Shown in pieces: positions 14,758 to 16,871 of a stretch of DNA of 16,871 nt (position 1 is its first letter; every line of letters starts with the position of its first letter). Both the position numbers and the translations under genes were made by a program. The stretch is from Desulfoprunum sp. (GTDB lineage: Bacteria; Desulfobacterota; Desulfobulbia; Desulfobulbales; Desulfocapsaceae). The notes under the pieces were generated by a model. It had not been told where the DNA came from. It was given only the letters and a program-made list of their open reading frames with translations, and did not search any database. The stretch spans positions 1 through 16,871 of the forward strand of contig JAUYSF010000056.1 of assembly GCA_030696435.1 (NCBI GenBank). Direction: 5' to 3'.

Positions 14758-15207
14758 ATGGAGACGGTACGAAGAGAGGGATTCCCGGTTTCGGGAGTTA
14801 CGGTACGAACCAGTAACAGCGCAGAAATGCAGCCGCAGACGGCGAAGATCGGCGGACTCTGGCAGGAGTTTTCCCGGCAACTGGCCCAAAGGGGCATAAC
14901 TCCTGCTGCGGTATATGGGGTCTACGATAATTTCGAGTCGGATGAACGAGGGGCTTACGATATTACCGTGGCGGCGGGAGATGATCCTGCCTTGCCTTTT
15001 GCAGAGCGGAGAGTGATCCCGACCGGCTGGTATCTCAGATTCGCAAAGGTTGGCCCACAACCCCAGACCACGATTGCCCTCTGGCAGGAGATATGGCGGT
15101 ATTTCGCTGATGCCGAGGTCCCGAAGAGGAACTTCGTCTGTGATTTCGAGGAGTATATTGAGTGCGATACAGTGGCAATCTTCATTGGTATTGAGGAGGG
15201 AATATGA
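14758..15207 (+). CDS. GyrI-like small-molecule-binding domain protein
   Basis: A 149-residue stand-alone GyrI-like (AraC effector-binding, SOUL-type fold) protein, cytoplasmic. Typical features are the early VRTSN strand, the helix IGGLWQEFSRQL (31-42), the motif AVYGVYDNFESDERGAYDITVA (in the 50-72 range), VIPTGWYLRFAKVG and the ending CDFEEYIE. Such domains bind small hydrophobic or xenobiotic molecules, and some hydrolyse cyclopropanoid compounds. AAGGAGG lies 4 nt before the ATG, a strong ribosome site. Its stop overlaps the DUF3795 start by ATGA. Next to a WYL regulator it may work as a ligand buffer or sensor; that is inference. Confidence 0.88.
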   Translation: METVRREGFPVSGVTVRTSNSAEMQPQTAKIGGLWQEFSRQLAQRGITPAAVYGVYDNFESDERGAYDITVAAGDDPALPFAERRVIPTGWYLRFAKVGPQPQTTIALWQEIWRYFADAEVPKRNFVCDFEEYIECDTVAIFIGIEEGI

Positions 15208-15551
15208 ATACATCGCCGGATAGCGGGCTCGTTGCAGCCTGCGGCCTCTACTGCGGGGCCTGCCATAAATACAAGAAGGGGAGTTGTGCCGGATGCCGGG
15301 AGAATGACAAGGCTACTTGGTGCAAGATCAGGATCTGTACGAAGGAACGAGGTTTTGCCAGTTGTGCCGACTGCCGCGAGTTTACCGATCTGGATGACTG
15401 CAAAAAACTGAACAACATCTTTGCCAAATTTTTTGCCCTGGTCTTTCGGTCGGACCGCAAGGCCTCGCTCGGGCGGATTGCCGAGATCGGTATCGAGGCC
15501 TATGCAGAGGAGATGCACGGGGAGAAGTTGATGGTGATCAAACGCAAATAA
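15204..15551 (+). CDS. cysteine-rich DUF3795 protein
   Basis: A 115-residue protein with ten cysteines in its first 66 residues (13, 17, 20, 28, 31, 40, 45, 54, 57, 66). The opening CGLYCGACHKYKKGSCAGC is the hallmark of DUF3795, a family of unknown function that probably binds zinc or an iron-sulfur cluster. A helical tail follows (FAKFFALVFRSDRKASLGRIAEIG) and ends in a basic VIKRK. GAGGAGGG lies close before the ATG, and the ATGA overlap with the GyrI-like gene indicates translational coupling. Companion genes for a ligand-binding protein and a WYL regulator suggest a small stress or metabolite response unit, but the role is unknown. Confidence 0.88.
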   Translation: MNTSPDSGLVAACGLYCGACHKYKKGSCAGCRENDKATWCKIRICTKERGFASCADCREFTDLDDCKKLNNIFAKFFALVFRSDRKASLGRIAEIGIEAYAEEMHGEKLMVIKRK

Positions 15552-15711
15552 ACCAAGAGAGCAAGGTCGATTGTGTACTCCCTGGATTTCAGGCGGGCAG
15601 GAATTTTTGTGACGGTCAGAAGAGAGCCATGCGATTTCTTTTGATAAAAGCAATATGTTGCGTGAAATTCACTCATGCAATTGACAAAAAAGGGTTGGGC
15701 ATCCCCCCTCC

Positions 15712-15746
15712 GGCAAACCATCAGGTTCTGCGCCCTGATGGTTGCC
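15712..15746. terminator. hairpin between convergent DUF3795 and uspA genes
   Basis: GGCAAACCATCAGG (15712-15725) pairs with CCTGATGGTTGCC (15734-15746) with a single bulged A and an 8-nt loop. It lies between convergent genes, where a shared terminator would be expected. A T-run (CCCTTTTTTG) appears on the minus strand only about 18 nt beyond the stem, so it may serve the terC-uspA transcript weakly. The rest of the 257-bp gap shows nothing recognisable. Confidence 0.45.
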
Positions 15747-15808
15747 GCCTGATCTCAAAAGGCCTGCCTTGAAAGGTTCATTTGCTAGGTTTCTGCTTGG
15801 GTAAGCTG

Positions 15809-16231
15809 TCAGCGCACTAACAGCACGGGCACCTTGCAGCGTGCCAGCACCCGAGTGGCCACAGAACCGAGCACCAGATTCAACAAATTGCTGTGGCCGT
15901 GCGAGCCCATGATGATCATGTCGTACTTGCCCTCGTCGGCTATCTTGGCGATCACATCGGGCGCATGCCCGGTCTTGCCCTCATAAACCGTAGTCAGATC
16001 GTGTTTGGTGGTAAATGTGCGAATTGGCTCGAAAACGGCTTCGGCCGTATCCTCGTAATAGCTCTTGAGCTGCTCGGCCGAGAGCATCGACGCAGCATGC
16101 GGCGGGATCAAGGGCACCACCGTCAGAATGGTGTATTCTTGTGGGGCGTTTAACCATTCTTCATGGCTGGCCAGCCAGGCCAGCATGCATTTGGTGTAAG
16201 GGCTGCCATCCACGGGGAGCAAAATCTTCAT
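15809..16231 (-). CDS. universal stress protein, UspA family
   Basis: A 140-residue single-domain cytoplasmic Usp. It begins with the typical MKILLPVDGSPY, and the C-terminal nucleotide-binding motif G-x2-G-x9-G(S) is intact (GSHG at 109-112, LGSVA at 121-125), followed by the terminal strand VPVLLVR. Presence of the motif suggests an ATP-binding subtype. AGAGGA lies about 6 nt before the ATG. It follows the TerC gene on the same strand after 36 bp, so the two are probably co-transcribed. Confidence 0.93.
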   Translation of the reverse strand: MKILLPVDGSPYTKCMLAWLASHEEWLNAPQEYTILTVVPLIPPHAASMLSAEQLKSYYEDTAEAVFEPIRTFTTKHDLTTVYEGKTGHAPDVIAKIADEGKYDMIIMGSHGHSNLLNLVLGSVATRVLARCKVPVLLVR

Positions 16232-16267
16232 GAGTGTCCTCTTTTAAATAGGGGTTTATAAATAGAA

Positions 16268-16871
16268 TTACTCCTTAACCGTTACCGGAGGAACCTCGCC
16301 ATCTTCTTTATCCGGCCAAATGATGGACATGACGATTGATACAACTAAAATGGAGGCGATCACGCTCAGGGAGGCGGCGATTGGTATGTGAAAAAAATCT
16401 TCAATGAGCATTTTTACGCCGACAAAGCTCAAAATCGCCGCCAGACCATAATGCAGCAGATGGTACAATTTCATCAAACCGGAAATGGTGAAAAACAATG
16501 AGCGTAATCCTAAAATGGCAAAGACGTTGGATGTATAAATGATAAATGGATCTTTGGAGAGCGCCAGGACCGCAGGAATAGAATCAATCGCGAAGAGGAT
16601 GTCTGTGGTTTCCAGCGCCAGAAGAACCGCCAACATCGGCGTGGCAAAACGGATGCCGTTTTGGACGACAAAAAAATTGGCCCCGGAATATTGGCCTGTC
16701 ACGGGAATAAAAAAGCGCAGTAGTTTTATCGCGATATTCCGATCAGGATGAATTTCGGTTTGTTTGTTCAACGCCATTTTGAACCCCGTAAAAATCAGGA
16801 GAACACCGAAAATATACATTACCCAGCTGAAGGTATTGATGAGCGCGACGCCTGCGAAGATAAAGACTGCG
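16268..16871 (-). CDS. TerC-family integral membrane protein, 5' end beyond window
   Basis: About 200 C-terminal residues are visible; the frame runs open to the right edge, so the apparent start at 16819 is internal. Several hydrophobic helices are evident (VFIFAGVALINTFSWVMYIF region, MLAVLLALETTDILFAIDSIPAVLAL, a C-terminal SVIASILVVSIVMSII helix). The acidic ETTDILFAIDSIPA stretch is the TerC signature, implicated in metal (manganese or tellurite-related) handling at the membrane. The C-tail is acidic and soluble. The full protein would be about 300 residues or more. It sits 36 bp upstream of uspA in the same direction. Confidence 0.93.
   Translation of the reverse strand, partial: AVFIFAGVALINTFSWVMYIFGVLLIFTGFKMALNKQTEIHPDRNIAIKLLRFFIPVTGQYSGANFFVVQNGIRFATPMLAVLLALETTDILFAIDSIPAVLALSKDPFIIYTSNVFAILGLRSLFFTISGLMKLYHLLHYGLAAILSFVGVKMLIEDFFHIPIAASLSVIASILVVSIVMSIIWPDKEDGEVPPVTVKE

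Overview
The window looks like a chromosomal segment of a Gram-negative anaerobe, most plausibly a member of the Desulfobacterota (the former Deltaproteobacteria, for example Desulfobulbales). This is inferred from gene content: a CoA-transferase/GNAT fusion, a MoxR-CoxE type pair, a Hanks-type kinase with a receiver-like domain, and moderately GC-rich housekeeping genes mixed with AT-richer accessory DNA. No rRNA, tRNA or CRISPR array was seen.

Left part (1-4735). An AT-rich stretch with nested inverted repeats and no convincing gene (1-569) is followed by a minus-strand pair, proC then nadK, coupled by a TGATG overlap. A 147-bp near-perfect palindrome that looks like a MITE or REP-type element lies in the divergent gap before a plus-strand pair: a MoxR-type AAA+ ATPase and a CoxE-like VWA protein whose metal site is altered.

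Middle part (4736-9260), the accessory and mobile zone. It holds the C-terminal remnant of a MotB/OmpA-type protein, a hairpin terminator, a large AT-richer RTX protein gene made of 324-bp (108-residue) tandem modules, the 3' remnant of an IS4/IS1634-like transposase, gene-poor DNA, and a small four-cysteine protein.

Right part (9261-16871). A large acetyl-CoA hydrolase/transferase-GNAT fusion (minus) diverges from a calcineurin-like phosphoesterase (plus). Their shared upstream region carries four copies of a GCCCGGCC-type motif, two of them in tandem 21 bp apart and two forming a 13-bp perfect inverted repeat. The phosphoesterase converges, with a 16-bp gap, on a Ser/Thr kinase that has an N-terminal degenerate receiver-like domain. 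Divergent from the kinase is a plus-strand cassette: WYL-domain regulator, GyrI-like ligand-binding protein and a cysteine-rich DUF3795 protein, the last two overlapping by ATGA. The window ends with a minus-strand pair, a TerC-family membrane protein (cut by the right edge) and a UspA-type stress protein.

The strongest candidates for a second look are the fusion enzyme with Gln in place of the expected catalytic Glu together with its repeated upstream motif, the modular RTX gene, the palindromic element beside proC, and the kinase lacking a recognisable alpha-C glutamate. No single new defence or mobile system is evident.
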